55,115 nt of DNA. Source: Edaphobacter aggregans. Its GTDB lineage: Bacteria > Acidobacteriota > Terriglobia > Terriglobales > Acidobacteriaceae. Below the pieces are notes generated by a model. The model searched no databases. It saw only the letters and a program-made list of their open reading frames with translations, and was not told the DNA's origin. Every line of letters begins with the position of its first letter. Position 1 is the first letter of the stretch. The stretch covers positions 44,494-99,608 of the forward strand of contig DZDJ01000003.1 in NCBI GenBank assembly GCA_022736715.1, given 5' to 3'. A program made the position numbers and the translations under genes. Below, piece by piece: positions 35,935 to 43,832 of this stretch.

Positions 35935-36558
35935 TCACCCCAGTCGATTGGCCACATACGGCGCCAGAAATCTCTGCACCTGCGCATCGATCAATGAATT
36001 GGAAAAATACTCCATCTGCATCGTGTCCAGCCGGTTGTACTTCACATTCAGCGCCGGCGTCGCCTGTGCATTCTTCACAATCTGCGCACACGCCACCTTC
36101 ACCGCATCCGGAATTACCGCCAACCCAGCCGTGTACGTCACATCCACTTCGTTGTACGGCAACCCCAGAATGTTCATCGGGAACGTCAACTCACCCGTGT
36201 CGGCAAAATAGTCCACCGTCCCCACGGCCATCGCATTCCAGCTGCCCGGCAACGAAAAGGCCCATGCAATCTGCTCATACGCCGGATCAATCATCTCTCC
36301 GCGCCGTGGTCTGGCATAACGTGCATTGACGCTGATCAGCGGAGACGTTGCCGGCGCCATCGCCACCAGCGGCAGATAGCTCAATATCACCGTCTGGGCA
36401 TGGGCCGTCAGCCGCAGCCGCTCTTCATACTGCGTCGGATTCAGGCTCGGCCTGCGGCAGTAGGAGTCGATCAACGCCGACGACGTTGTAATCCAGTCAT
36501 CGCTCGTATCCGGCGTCAGCCCATAAAGCGCATACTCTGTCGGTTGCAAATATCCCAT
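35935..36558 (-). CDS. Phage head-tail connector/adaptor protein
   Basis: A 207-residue protein from ATG 36558 (AAAGGA upstream). The start, YLQPTEYALYGLTPDTSDDWITTSSALIDSYCRRPSL, is characteristic of helical gp6/gp15-type adaptors that bind beneath the portal, although the middle and end are longer than usual (beta-rich TVDYFADTGELTFPMNILGLPYNEVDVTYT, then helical VKVACAQIVKNAQAT). It follows the capsid gene after the terminator at 36625-36652. Confidence 0.6.
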   Translation of the reverse strand: MGYLQPTEYALYGLTPDTSDDWITTSSALIDSYCRRPSLNPTQYEERLRLTAHAQTVILSYLPLVAMAPATSPLISVNARYARPRRGEMIDPAYEQIAWAFSLPGSWNAMAVGTVDYFADTGELTFPMNILGLPYNEVDVTYTAGLAVIPDAVKVACAQIVKNAQATPALNVKYNRLDTMQMEYFSNSLIDAQVQRFLAPYVANRLG

Positions 36559-36624
36559 CGCATGTCCTTTGCTTTGCAGGATGCGCTTCTGTCCACGCAT
36601 CCGCCGCGGGAGTCGTTAAAAAGA

Positions 36625-36652
36625 GAGGGACGGTGCAACAGCACCGGCCCTC
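36625..36652 (-). terminator. Terminator after the capsid gene
   Basis: On the minus strand GAGGG-C-CGGTGC / GCACCG-T-CCCTC forms a 12-bp stem with one mismatch and a TGTT loop, followed by TCTTTTT. It sits between capsid (36720) and connector (36558) and should reduce read-through into the joining genes. Confidence 0.8.
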
Positions 36653-36719
36653 ATCAGCTCCATCCACTGCAACCGTCAGTTCACGGTGCAATCAGACAGC
36701 CCCAGCAGTTCCGTTCTTT

Positions 36720-37691
36720 CTATCGATCCACCAGTACCTGGTAGTGCGCATAGCTCGCGCCCTTCACCACCACGCCGCCAAACTTCACCACCACATACTG
36801 TGAAGCCAGCGATCCCGGAATGCCCAGTTGGAATACACGTGGATTCGGATCACTCAGCCAGTGATACTCAATCAGGTCCTCCGTCACAATGTACGCTGGC
36901 AGCACCGCAGAACCCGAACCCGGCGTGCCCGTATAGCTCAGCGACCACTCCGGAATCAACGGCAGCTCGCCCGCCTGCGTCGACAGCGTCTTTACCGTAA
37001 ATCCGCCATTGATCTTTGATGTGTTCAGCACCACATTGAACTCCGACTTCATTTCACGGTCAATCAGGTCCAGCAGCACCGGATTGGCATAGATCGCTGT
37101 CGGCCGGACAGCATAGGAACTGCTTGCCACCATCTGAGCAATGGTCGACTTCAACCCATCCACAATGCTTTCGCTGGTGCCGATGGTCGTTGTGTTGCCG
37201 CCGGACACAATCTGGTTCGCAGCGCCAAAGTACTGCGTCGTTGTCGGCGCGCTCAGCGATGTGTCCGTGCCGTTCCACAGCGCCACATCATGCGTGCGCA
37301 ACACACCATCCACTGTGTCCGTCAGGTCCTTCGCCTGCAGATACGCAAACTGGCTCTGCTGATTCCCCAGCTCAATATCAAACAGGTTGTAGTTGATCTG
37401 CGCCACCAGCGCCTTCAGCGGAACACTGCGCTCCACGCGCGTCGGCGTCACAACAGGAGCCACAATATTACGCGGATCTACAAAGCCACTTGTAGCAGTT
37501 GGACTCGGAATTGCAGTCTCTTCAAAAAAGCGCGACGGATGCCCCGTCGCCGGCACCTGCTTAATACGCTGGCCAAAAATGCCGCGCCGGCGCACGATGT
37601 CCGTAATTTCCGTCTGATAAATCGGCACTTCCAGAGCACCCGGCCCCATAAAATCCGCAGCAGCGTGTATATCCAGAAACTTGGCGTTCAT
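36720..37691 (-). CDS. HK97-type major capsid protein
   Basis: A 323-residue protein that begins with FLDIHAAADFMGPGALEVPIYQTEITDIVRRRG and then beta-rich capsid-like sequence with an E-loop-like region (GHPSRFFEETAIPSPTAT) and the C-terminal domain (TAIYANPVLLDLIDREMKSE, ending VVKFGGVVVKGASYAHYQVLVDR). Size and position after protease and scaffold fit a HK97-fold capsid protein. Assignment rests on synteny and overall pattern, not a unique motif. AAAGGACAAC precedes the start. Confidence 0.7.
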   Translation of the reverse strand: MNAKFLDIHAAADFMGPGALEVPIYQTEITDIVRRRGIFGQRIKQVPATGHPSRFFEETAIPSPTATSGFVDPRNIVAPVVTPTRVERSVPLKALVAQINYNLFDIELGNQQSQFAYLQAKDLTDTVDGVLRTHDVALWNGTDTSLSAPTTTQYFGAANQIVSGGNTTTIGTSESIVDGLKSTIAQMVASSSYAVRPTAIYANPVLLDLIDREMKSEFNVVLNTSKINGGFTVKTLSTQAGELPLIPEWSLSYTGTPGSGSAVLPAYIVTEDLIEYHWLSDPNPRVFQLGIPGSLASQYVVVKFGGVVVKGASYAHYQVLVDR

Positions 37692-37708
37692 GTTGTCCTT
37701 TCATGCAA

Positions 37709-37732
37709 AAGGCACGGCTATCGCCGTGCCTT
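37709..37732 (-). promoter_or_regulatory. Strong hairpin just upstream of the capsid start
   Basis: A perfect 10-bp stem AAGGCACGGC / GCCGTGCCTT with a 4-nt loop, 17 bp before the capsid ATG and only about 10 nt from its Shine-Dalgarno, followed on the minus strand by TTTTGC. It could be a partial terminator or a 5' stabilising hairpin that sets capsid mRNA dosage. Confidence 0.6.
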
Positions 37733-37842
37733 GAATTGGTGCAAGGAGGCCCTCGCACAAAAAAGCTCACTCCATTTGCTGCCTGCGCCTCGCATTGCAA
37801 AAAGCCAGCTTCTGCGATGCAAATTCGGTCAGCAGCGCTGTC

Positions 37843-38253
37843 TTAGCCCAGCAGCCCAGCACGCAGCAGTTGCGACTTTACCGCAATGCGCTGCTCAATG
37901 CTCAGGCTCTCCATCGCCGCATCCAGTGCTCCTGCCTCCACCTGGTCCAGCGTAGAAATCCCCTGCTTCGCCAGCATATTCGCCGTCGTCACCGGCAAAG
38001 TCCTGCGGCCCCCGGTCGTTGTCATCGCCTGAGCCTTCAGCTCCGCAATCTGCCGCTCCGCATCCTGCAACTTTAGTTCCAGTTCATGCTCACGGCGGGA
38101 GGACCCGCTCTGCTGTTCCACTGTAGCCACTATCCGTTGCACTTCACCATCCATCGCACTGTGGCGTGCTTCCAGCCGCTCCACTGTCTGTTCCAGCATT
38201 CCGGCTGCTATCGCCAGTCGTTCTACCGTTGTCTGCAATGCTTCCATTTCCAT
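37843..38253 (-). CDS. Scaffold-like coiled-coil protein
   Basis: A 136-residue protein from ATG 38253 with a long coiled coil (ALQTTVERLAIAAGMLEQTVERLEARH, then RREHELELKLQDAERQIAELKAQAM) and a helical tail. Length, coiled coil and place between protease and capsid are typical of capsid scaffold proteins. No sequence family is recognised. Confidence 0.6.
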   Translation of the reverse strand: MEMEALQTTVERLAIAAGMLEQTVERLEARHSAMDGEVQRIVATVEQQSGSSRREHELELKLQDAERQIAELKAQAMTTTGGRRTLPVTTANMLAKQGISTLDQVEAGALDAAMESLSIEQRIAVKSQLLRAGLLG

Positions 38254-38283
38254 CCCATGCCTTCCTTTCTCGCAATTCACGCG

Positions 38284-38838
38284 TTATCCCTGCATTGCTG
38301 CCACAGGAACTCCACGCCTCACTCCCACCGTCCCGTTCCCGGCCTGCAAACGAAAGCTGGTGTTCCGATACGCCGCCTTTTCCCGCAGCAGCACCGCTGC
38401 CCCGGTAAATGTCGCGCGCGTCAACGTCCACACCTGCGCCCGCATATCGGCAACATGCGCATCTGCCAGTTCGTACGACATTCCCAGACTGTTCGGCCTG
38501 CTCTTACGCACCGCCGTCTCCATCTCCGGAAAGTCGCGCGCAAACAGATAACCCTTCACCTGCAGCTCGCACCCATGGATCTCCGCCGATGTAATAATGC
38601 CGCACTTCTGCCGCGCATCGTGCCCGTCCCACCCAGCCTTGTAGTCCACCGCCATACCCAGCAGCGAGGGCAATGCTGCCTCTGCCGCACCCCGCGTCAG
38701 CACCACGCGGTGCCCGCGCGCGCCAGACGGAGCTTTATCGCTCGGCACATCCACCAGCGTCAGCACACCTTCAAACGGCAACCGGTTCGGATGCCCTTTC
38801 ACAGCCGGAAAATTCACCGCCATCGCTTCCAACCGCAT
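38284..38838 (-). CDS. Prohead protease-like protein
   Basis: A 184-residue protein from ATG 38838 (AGGAGAGCGA upstream) located between portal and scaffold. It contains GHPNRLPFEGVLTLVD near the N-terminus, which could carry the active-site His, and SRPNSLGMSYELADA about residue 125, similar to the Ser-containing motif of phage head maturation proteases. The catalytic residues are proposed, not proven. Confidence 0.6.
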   Translation of the reverse strand: MRLEAMAVNFPAVKGHPNRLPFEGVLTLVDVPSDKAPSGARGHRVVLTRGAAEAALPSLLGMAVDYKAGWDGHDARQKCGIITSAEIHGCELQVKGYLFARDFPEMETAVRKSRPNSLGMSYELADAHVADMRAQVWTLTRATFTGAAVLLREKAAYRNTSFRLQAGNGTVGVRRGVPVAAMQG

Positions 38839-38869
38839 TCGCTCTCCTCGCTTCAACTCTGCCCTGCGT

Positions 38870-40138
38870 TCATTGCTGCTCTTGTTGTGGAGCAGGCGCA
38901 GTCACCTGCTCCAACGGCCCCAGTCCGCGCAGTCCACGCACCTCGTCCACCGTCAACACTCCAGCCCTCAGCAGTTGCGTCTGTATCTGCACCTCCTCTA
39001 CCTCGTTCCGGCTGTCCAGTTCGTTGAAGACAAATTCAAACTCTCTCCAACCCAGCCGCTTTGCAAACAGATCGCGCGTAATGTGTTCGGCAAACAGTTT
39101 CGCTGTCGGCACAATCGCACTCTGAAAAGCCTCTTCCGCCAGTTCTCCCGCCGTCGTGCGGTTCACATCATGTTCCAGCCCCAGCAAAAACGGCGGCAGG
39201 TCAAACGCATTGGCAATCATGCGCACCTGAAACTCCTGCCACCCCAGCCGTAAATCGGCGTCCGTTCCACCCGCAAACTTCAGCACCTCCGGTTTCTGTT
39301 CACAGCTCAGAATCGGCACGCGCCCCGTTCCTTCAATTTCATCCTGCCACCACCGGATCAGCCGCTCGTGCTGCGTAGGTGTCACTTCATTCAGCCACAG
39401 CGCATACTGCACCACAGAGTTGCTCGCCAGCCTGCTCGCATACCGGTGCGCGCTCAGAAATGAGTTCACCGTCTCAAACGCTACCTCCAGCCGCCCCAAC
39501 CCAAACGGCGTATGCGTCCGCGGATTCGTTCGTATATAAATCATCTGGTCGTCCCGCAGCGGAATCAGCGCATCCTTGCCCACCTTGCCCGTCACCTGTG
39601 CATAGCGCGCCACATCCGGATCGCCATTCCACTTCGGATCAATCCGGATCGTCGCTCCATCCACCGGCCAAAGTTCAAACGGGCGGTTCTCATCGTCCGT
39701 CGTCTCCATTTCAATCGCGCCAAACCCGCCCACCAGCGCATCTTCCAGCACCTGCTCCGCCAGCGTCCGAAACGAATCACTCTCATTCGGCTCTTCCAGA
39801 CATCGCCGCAACACTTCCAGGCGCAGCATTGCATCCGGTACGCTCCCAACGCTGTATCCGCGCTTCAACCGGATCTGCCAGTCCATACTCGCCACACGGT
39901 CCTTAATGATGTTGATCGCCCTGCGCGCCACCGGCGTCTCCGCAAACTTCCTCAGATTCACCGGCGTCGGCTTCGGCAGCGGATCATACGCAGGCCGGTA
40001 AGGCGTCAGAATCGAAGGCAGAACTGCTGTCTTCCGCGTTGCAGGGTTTGCTGTGCTTGCCTGTACTTCGGTTAATCTCTCAATCGCCTGCCGAAATCGC
40101 TCTCTTACTCCCACATTGTCCGTCCTCTCCTTTGCCAT
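38870..40138 (-). CDS. Phage portal protein
   Basis: The dodecameric DNA gate of the head. The 422 residues (ATG 40138) show typical portal blocks: VARRAINIIKDRVASMDWQIRL, DALVGGFGAIEME, PTQHERLIRWWQDEIEGTGRVPILSCEQ, and FDLPPFLLGLEHDVNRTTAGELAEEAF, followed by FVFNELDSRNEVEE. HK97-family size. The start lacks a strong ribosome binding site; an in-frame extension to 40198 overlaps the hairpin at 40177-40196. Confidence 0.88.
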   Translation of the reverse strand: MAKERTDNVGVRERFRQAIERLTEVQASTANPATRKTAVLPSILTPYRPAYDPLPKPTPVNLRKFAETPVARRAINIIKDRVASMDWQIRLKRGYSVGSVPDAMLRLEVLRRCLEEPNESDSFRTLAEQVLEDALVGGFGAIEMETTDDENRPFELWPVDGATIRIDPKWNGDPDVARYAQVTGKVGKDALIPLRDDQMIYIRTNPRTHTPFGLGRLEVAFETVNSFLSAHRYASRLASNSVVQYALWLNEVTPTQHERLIRWWQDEIEGTGRVPILSCEQKPEVLKFAGGTDADLRLGWQEFQVRMIANAFDLPPFLLGLEHDVNRTTAGELAEEAFQSAIVPTAKLFAEHITRDLFAKRLGWREFEFVFNELDSRNEVEEVQIQTQLLRAGVLTVDEVRGLRGLGPLEQVTAPAPQQEQQ

Positions 40139-40176
40139 CTGCAGCGGATCACAAAGTTCTTTTTGCAAAAGAAAAA

Positions 40177-40196
40177 GGCACGGCCGCAGCCATGCC
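40177..40196 (-). terminator. Terminator between DUF3037 gene and portal
   Basis: On the minus strand an 8-bp stem GGCATGGC / GCCGTGCC (one G-T pair) with a TGCG loop, followed by TTTTTCTTTTGC. It lies in the 130-bp gap between the DUF3037 gene and the portal gene, separating the kinase cassette from the head genes. Confidence 0.7.
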
Positions 40197-40268
40197 AAAG
40201 TTCGCTTTTCAATTTCTCCTGTTCAGGTGCACGGCTTTGTCCGTACATCTTTTCTGCGGGCAACCTGT

Positions 40269-41117
40269 CTACACTCGCAACTCACGCCGCGCCGCCGCCG
40301 CCACACGTTCCAGATCATTCACCGTCAACACGCGAATCGATTGTTGCTCCATCGTCTCCACGCCAAACCTGTACTGCTCCAGCCGCTCTGCATCGTCAGC
40401 CGCTTCGCGCATCGCTGCCAGCGGTTCCACAATCGCCGTCAACTCCAAAGTCGCCTGCTCCACGCGCTGCACCCCTTCCGTCAACCTCGGTGCGCTGTAG
40501 GCCAGCACCTTCGCTGCTTCCACGTCGCCTTCCAATGAAACTGCATGGAACATGCGAATCACACCATTCGGCCGGTATGCGTAATCAATCCGCATCGGAT
40601 CGCCAGCCCGCGTATACATTGCCACGCCCACTCGTTTCCGCATCAACGCCCACACACCCGCGCGTTCAAACTGGTTGCGCATCGCCGCCGCAATCGCCGC
40701 GCGCCCTGTTCGTTTACGAGACTGCTTTAGCTTCAACGGTTCCACATAGAGCCGCATCAACTGCTCCATTTCCGTAATCACCGATTCCGCCAGACAGGCC
40801 TTCACTTCCGTAATCTGCACCGCATTGGAAAAGCTCTCTTCCAGTACCTTCATCACCGGCAGCACTTCCGTGCCTTTCAGTCGCAACCGCTGCGCAACCT
40901 CGCTCTCCAGGGCCTCCAGCATGGCGACATCCGCATCCGGATCCATGCAGCGGACACGGCCCCAGTCCCGCGTAAAGCGCACCATCGCAGGCGCAACTTC
41001 GCTCTCGCCCGGCATCTGCACTTCCCGCAGCAACACGCCAATATTCACAAACTCATTCTTCACCGCATCCGCAACATATCGGATCAGGAAGAACTCGCAT
41101 GGAATCCGCTCTCTCAC
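40269..41117 (-). CDS. DUF3037 domain protein, partner of the HipA-like kinase
   Basis: A 282-residue protein whose N-terminus EFFLIRYVADAVKNEFVNIGVLLRE matches the DUF3037 signature (aromatic-R-Y-x-x-D...E-F-x-N-x-G). The C-terminal half is helical (LERVAAAARR end). DUF3037 genes occur beside HipA-like kinase genes in many bacteria, and this pairing is thought to be toxin-antitoxin-like, but activity is untested to my knowledge. The start is GTG 41117. The kinase gene lies 132 bp upstream in the same direction, an unusually wide gap for a toxin pair, and contains the hairpin at 41206-41239. Confidence 0.78.
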   Translation of the reverse strand: MRERIPCEFFLIRYVADAVKNEFVNIGVLLREVQMPGESEVAPAMVRFTRDWGRVRCMDPDADVAMLEALESEVAQRLRLKGTEVLPVMKVLEESFSNAVQITEVKACLAESVITEMEQLMRLYVEPLKLKQSRKRTGRAAIAAAMRNQFERAGVWALMRKRVGVAMYTRAGDPMRIDYAYRPNGVIRMFHAVSLEGDVEAAKVLAYSAPRLTEGVQRVEQATLELTAIVEPLAAMREAADDAERLEQYRFGVETMEQQSIRVLTVNDLERVAAAARRELRV

Positions 41118-41205
41118 CGTTCCACTACCTCAACTTCCATCCAGGCTGCTGGCGTCCACACATACACTCAACCAAACTTATTTGGCCCATGTGGTGGCAA
41201 TGCGG

Positions 41206-41239
41206 GTGCCTCAGGTCTCGCTTCTGGGACCTGGGGCAC
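41206..41239. repeat. REP-like palindrome in the kinase-DUF3037 gap
   Basis: 12-bp arms GTGCCTCAGGTC (41206-41217) and GACCTGGGGCAC (41228-41239), one mismatch, 10-nt loop. There is no T-run, so it is not a standard terminator. It resembles palindromes I recall as dispersed repeats in Acidobacteriaceae; that recollection needs a genome search. Confidence 0.6.
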
Positions 41240-41249
41240 ACTTCCACCG

Positions 41250-42119
41250 TTACATCAACCATTTCCGGCCCTCGCCCGCCCACGGCTCCGGAAACATCTG
41301 CGGCACCGCCACCTGCGCTCCCGTCTTCCAATTCGGGAACGGCTCCCGGCTCGACTCACGAAACGCAGCAATCAGGTCACGCACTTTACTGCGGCGCACC
41401 AGAAGATTTTCCATCAATCGTTCCATCAAGGCAGTGTCACCGCCATACCACTCCGGTGGCACTGCCTCCGCAATGCTCCACAGTTTGTCCGCGCCCATCT
41501 CTTCCACCCGGTTCAACCATGGTTCAAAACTCTCCCACCCCGTCACGCTCGTGTAAACAAGGTTCCTCGCATACACACCGCGCAGCGCAATGTCCTCGTA
41601 GACCCAGTCCCCGCCATGAAAGCAATAGCCCTGATCAATAAAGTGCGCCTTGTACTTGCGCTCCCGGGGTCTCTTTTCAAATACCGCTTGCCGCCCATTG
41701 GAGTTGCAGGTCCATTTATCAATCACCAGCATTCCCGCAAACTCTTCCAGATTCCGCACTTCAATCAGCCGTTCCTCTGGCAGATAGTCCACCACCTGCC
41801 CTGGCATCAACCCGCCCACATAGCGCGACCCGAACTGCAATCCTGCCGAGCACCGCTGTCGCTTCGGCCCATCTTCAATCGTCAACTCCGGCGTGTTGGC
41901 AATCAGCCATTCCGTCACTTCCACCACATCGCAGCTCGGCACCGTCAGCCCGGCCAGTTCCGCCAGCCTGGTGGCAATCAGTTCATTGGCCAGCACGCGA
42001 ATATGTTGTGCATTGTTCTTAAACTTCACAACATACAAATTGCCGTCCGCACCCAGCATCAACTGGCTCTGCGCACCACCCCGCATCCTCCGAATTGCCT
42101 GCACTGCCAGGACAGCCAA
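41250..42119 (-). CDS. HipA-like kinase (HipA_2 type)
   Basis: A 289-residue protein with kinase-like residues in order: K32 in YVVKF, E46 in ANELIA, D134 in IDKWTCNSNGRQ (catalytic Asp with nearby Asn), and D162 in FIDQGY (the DFG-like Asp). HipA-family kinases phosphorylate proteins such as glutamyl-tRNA synthetase and cause dormancy; this shorter subgroup is usually paired with DUF3037 rather than HipB. No HipB-like DNA-binding gene is present. The start is TTG 42119 with AGGTG upstream. It lies between terminase and portal, where no phage function is needed, suggesting an accessory cassette. Confidence 0.8.
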   Translation of the reverse strand: MAVLAVQAIRRMRGGAQSQLMLGADGNLYVVKFKNNAQHIRVLANELIATRLAELAGLTVPSCDVVEVTEWLIANTPELTIEDGPKRQRCSAGLQFGSRYVGGLMPGQVVDYLPEERLIEVRNLEEFAGMLVIDKWTCNSNGRQAVFEKRPRERKYKAHFIDQGYCFHGGDWVYEDIALRGVYARNLVYTSVTGWESFEPWLNRVEEMGADKLWSIAEAVPPEWYGGDTALMERLMENLLVRRSKVRDLIAAFRESSREPFPNWKTGAQVAVPQMFPEPWAGEGRKWLM

Positions 42120-42235
42120 CCGCGCACCTCACCAACCAGAATCCAACCGTCCTACTGAGCGTAGCCCGTGCCGCCAACAAAGTCGAGAGAAGACCCGCGC
42201 CCGGCAAAGCTCCTGCACGCCCGCAACAATCACCC

Positions 42236-43735
42236 TCAATAACCAGCCCTTCGCCCACCTTCCAGAATTTCCGCTCTCACCGCATGCGCCAGCGCCATGG
42301 CCATTACACAATCATCGTGTGATCCGCTCGCAGCCCCGGTCTTCCCGTCCTTCCGCCGCACAAATGTCCGGCACTCCATCAACAGCCTTCGGCTTTGAAA
42401 CAGCCCTTCCTGCTCCACCAGCACCGAACCCAGCCTGCTCACCATCATCGGCTTCGATGCAGCAGACGTCACCCACCCGGCCATGCCATCCTGCGCATAA
42501 ATCCGCGGATACCGCGCCACACCATCCAGATACGCCAGCACACCATGCCCGTGATTATTCCGCTCCACCGCAATCAGCGCGCCGTTAAATTCTTTCCCCA
42601 ACTCCGCTACCGCTTTTGCCAACTCCAGCGTTCCCAGCTTTGCCTGCAGTTCTGCGCATTGCAGTCCCGTCTCAATATCTATCACCTGTGCCGCAGAATA
42701 GTCTCCGTCACTCATTCCTCCTGCCGTGTCCACCGCCACCAGATATTTCCGCCCTTCCACCGCTGGAAACCAGGTCTGCAACTGCCCATTCCATCGCTGC
42801 GAAATTGGCTCTCCCAAAATACGCAGTCTGTTCCGCAACACTTCCACGTCAAATACACAGTCACCGCTCGCCAAAAAACAGCTCTCTTCGTCCTCTGCAT
42901 ACTCCTGCACGGCCATCCGCCGGTATTGCTTCTGCAGCGTCCTGCGATACGCAATCTGTTCCTGGTCCAACCCATACCGCTGCATCAACTGCCGCTCCAC
43001 CTCTGTCAGATCTGCTTCCCGTACTGCGGCAGACCGATAAGCACTCTCCATCCACCATGGAAAAAAGTGTCGCACCACACCCGCCTGCTCAGCCGCCTGC
43101 CACTCTTCGTAAAAGCATCCCTGCGCACCATTCGGCGTCGATTCCATCACCAGCTCGCCCTCTGGCGAAAGTGCCGCCTTCAGCCCTCTCAGGGTCTCCG
43201 CTGCATTTCCCGGCCAGCGCGAAAGCTCCGAGCAATGTAAATTCTGAATCGTCAGCCCACGCCCCACATTTGCATCTCCAGCGCTCTCCACGCGAAATTC
43301 ACTGTCCAGCGCAGAAAAAACTATCTGCCGCGCATTCGATCGCGAAGTTCTTGCCGCGCCTTCGCGCAACTCCTCCGGCAGATGCTCCCAGAACCGCTGT
43401 ACCACGCGAAAAATTCCTTCCGCAGCTTCCTGCGTATGCGCAACCAGTACCGTCAACGTCCCAGGTTGTGTGATTGTCTTCAGGAAAAATCGTCCGCTTA
43501 CCCAGGTGCTCATTCCCATCTGGCGCGCCTTCAGTACGATATTCCACTTCCCACGCCGCTCTTCAAAGGCAAGCTGGGCCGTATTGGCCGTCAGCGGATA
43601 CATCGCACCATCTTTCGCGCGGACCCGCAAAAGACTTTCCATCAAAAACAAACCAACTGTTTTCCCCGCTAACAACTCCGGCTTGTCCTCCAGCATCTTT
43701 CCCAATCGGACCAGTTCTTCCAAATCGCCGCTCAT
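42236..43735 (-). CDS. Phage terminase large subunit
   Basis: DNA-packaging motor. The 499 residues (ATG 43735; AGGGGCGG just upstream) have the ATPase Walker A-like LKARQMGMSTW (about 64-74), and nuclease-domain acidic sites in LVAVDTAGGMSDGDYSA (about residue 328) and GSHDDCVMAMALA (about residue 476). Other conserved blocks are HCSELSRWPGNAAETLRGL and ESTPNGAQGCFYEEW. No frameshift is seen. An in-frame start at 43786 is possible. Confidence 0.92.
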   Translation of the reverse strand: MSGDLEELVRLGKMLEDKPELLAGKTVGLFLMESLLRVRAKDGAMYPLTANTAQLAFEERRGKWNIVLKARQMGMSTWVSGRFFLKTITQPGTLTVLVAHTQEAAEGIFRVVQRFWEHLPEELREGAARTSRSNARQIVFSALDSEFRVESAGDANVGRGLTIQNLHCSELSRWPGNAAETLRGLKAALSPEGELVMESTPNGAQGCFYEEWQAAEQAGVVRHFFPWWMESAYRSAAVREADLTEVERQLMQRYGLDQEQIAYRRTLQKQYRRMAVQEYAEDEESCFLASGDCVFDVEVLRNRLRILGEPISQRWNGQLQTWFPAVEGRKYLVAVDTAGGMSDGDYSAAQVIDIETGLQCAELQAKLGTLELAKAVAELGKEFNGALIAVERNNHGHGVLAYLDGVARYPRIYAQDGMAGWVTSAASKPMMVSRLGSVLVEQEGLFQSRRLLMECRTFVRRKDGKTGAASGSHDDCVMAMALAHAVRAEILEGGRRAGY

Positions 43736-43784
43736 CCGCCCCTGCATAAAAACGCACGCATCAACATCATTTGTCTCAAAAAGC

Positions 43785-43812
43785 AAAGGCCCCGGTTTTA
43801 TCCAGGGCCTTT
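43785..43812 (-). terminator. Terminator between fibre-like gene and terminase
   Basis: On the minus strand AAAGGCCC / GGGCCTTT (8 bp) closes a 12-nt loop and is followed by GCTTTTTG. It lies 21 bp after the fibre-like stop and before the terminase start. Confidence 0.75.
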
Positions 43813-43832
43813 ACATGCTTTGTTCGCACTTG

